Shown here one piece after another: positions 25,610 to 25,993 of a stretch of DNA of 25,993 bases (its first letter is position 1; the number at the start of each line of letters is the position of its first letter). The notes below the pieces were generated by a model that saw only the letters and a list, made by a program, of their open reading frames with translations, was not told where the DNA came from and ran no database searches. The stretch comes from Victivallales bacterium. GTDB taxonomy: Bacteria > Verrucomicrobiota > Lentisphaeria > Oligosphaerales > Lenti-02. The stretch is taken from NCBI GenBank assembly GCA_018648945.1, contig JABGQJ010000018.1:1-25993 (forward strand). The letters are read 5' to 3'. Position numbers and translations under genes: made by a program.

Positions 25610-25709
25610 CCCCGGACCCCGCCGGGGAGACCCGTCTCCCCGGACCCCTCGATGCGGCCTTGCGGTGTGGTGTACCACTCCGCAAGGCGACTGCCGTTGC
25701 TCGCGCACC
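25610..25709 (+). repeat. Two-hairpin intergenic element, copy 2
   Basis: Hairpin 1 at 25622-25643 keeps the same 10-bp arms as copy 1 with a CC centre. Hairpin 2 at 25657-25688 has arms GCCTTGCGG and CCGCAAGGC, then GTGG and CCAC around TGTA. Several pairs differ from copy 1 but are still complementary. It has the same orientation as copy 1 (7141-7240) and lies after slyX. No open frame is associated with it. Confidence 0.7.
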
Positions 25710-25723
25710 ACACACCCACCGGT

Positions 25724-25759
25724 CCGATTCGGCCAATCCGACCGATTCGTCCGATGGGA
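25724..25759 (+). repeat. Four degenerate 9-bp repeats
   Basis: Units CCGATTCGG, CCAATCCGA, CCGATTCGT and CCGATGGGA follow without gaps. They lie in the 25594-25863 intergenic region and do not belong to any supported gene; the rest of that region holds only copy 2 of the two-hairpin element. Confidence 0.6.
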
Positions 25760-25863
25760 TGCCCCAGCCCCATACTGTCCCCATTCCGGACCGAAACAGG
25801 GGGCGGGCTACTCCGGACGCCCATCTCTGGCCCCACAACGGAGCCCAGCCATCTCCCGTTCAG

Positions 25864-25993
25864 CTAGTCCAGCTTCTCGAGCTTCTTCCGTATGCGTTCG
25901 AGATTCCGCTCGTCACCCGCCTGCTCGTAAGCCTTGGCAAGGATGCCCAAGAAGAGCCGCTCGTTGTCCGGCGTGTCGTCGTAGATCCGGCGC
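25864..25993 (-). CDS. TPR-like protein, C-terminal fragment
   Basis: The last 42 codons of a minus-strand gene that starts beyond the window. The visible peptide is a pair of helices with TPR-like spacing (DNERLFLGILAKAYEQAGDE) and ends in a charged coil (RIRKKLEKLD) before a TAG stop at 25864-25866. A TPR family is likely; nothing more can be said from this fragment. Confidence 0.6.
   Translation of the reverse strand, partial: RRIYDDTPDNERLFLGILAKAYEQAGDERNLERIRKKLEKLD

Noticed and set aside
1..25993. tRNA, rRNA, CRISPR array, insertion sequence or phage genes
   Set aside because: None seen by eye on either strand; the only multi-copy elements are the two-hairpin repeat and very short tandem units.

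Overview
The window is about 26 kb of GC-rich bacterial DNA with dense, mostly short-spaced genes. The gene families suggest a member of the PVC superphylum, most like Kiritimatiellota, Lentisphaerota or Verrucomicrobiota. The reasons are a bacterial V/A-type rotary ATPase operon, a TIGR04073 exosortase-system-associated protein, a TonB plus TPR pair, a Cys-type sulfatase with a GH127-like partner, a GHL10-like lipoprotein and a TrpR-family regulator. The phylum is an inference, not a proof.

Layout. Positions 1-5044 (+) hold the tail of a V/A-type ATPase operon in the order K-F-E-A-B-D, with overlapping or nearly touching genes. Positions 5053-8721 (-) hold a small Trp-rich membrane-anchored protein, an M24 metallopeptidase and a coupled pair, serine O-acetyltransferase (cysE) and D-aminoacyl-tRNA deacylase (dtd). 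Position 8928 starts a 2069-residue exported protein that joins a gingipain-type C25 cysteine peptidase, several Ig-like domains, a nidogen-like insert, a dockerin-like EF-hand, an M14 carboxypeptidase and C-terminal beta modules. Positions 15255-18282 (+) hold a TIGR04073 protein, a strong terminator, then TonB (with an 18-C homopolymer) overlapping a TPR protein. A second M24 peptidase lies at 18289-19431 (-). A sulfatase and a GH127-like gene form an overlapping pair at 19650-22708 (+). A TrpR-like regulator (22712-23014, -) is divergent from a frameshifted GHL10-like lipoprotein (23199) whose displaced tail is coupled to slyX. The window ends in a 270-bp intergenic region and the last codons of a minus-strand, TPR-like protein.

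How the genes fit together. The ATPase supplies or uses an ion gradient and TonB can use the proton gradient for outer-membrane uptake. The secreted double peptidase, two M24 peptidases, sulfatase, GH127-like protein and GHL10-like lipoprotein together suggest a life based on degrading proteins and sulfated or complex glycans. This link is inferred from content; only the overlapping gene pairs are direct evidence of co-expression.

The most notable items are the C25-M14 fusion, a two-hairpin intergenic element present twice (7141-7240 and 25610-25709) whose second hairpin differs by compensating base changes, and the C18 tract inside tonB. No tRNA, rRNA, CRISPR array, insertion sequence or phage gene was seen.
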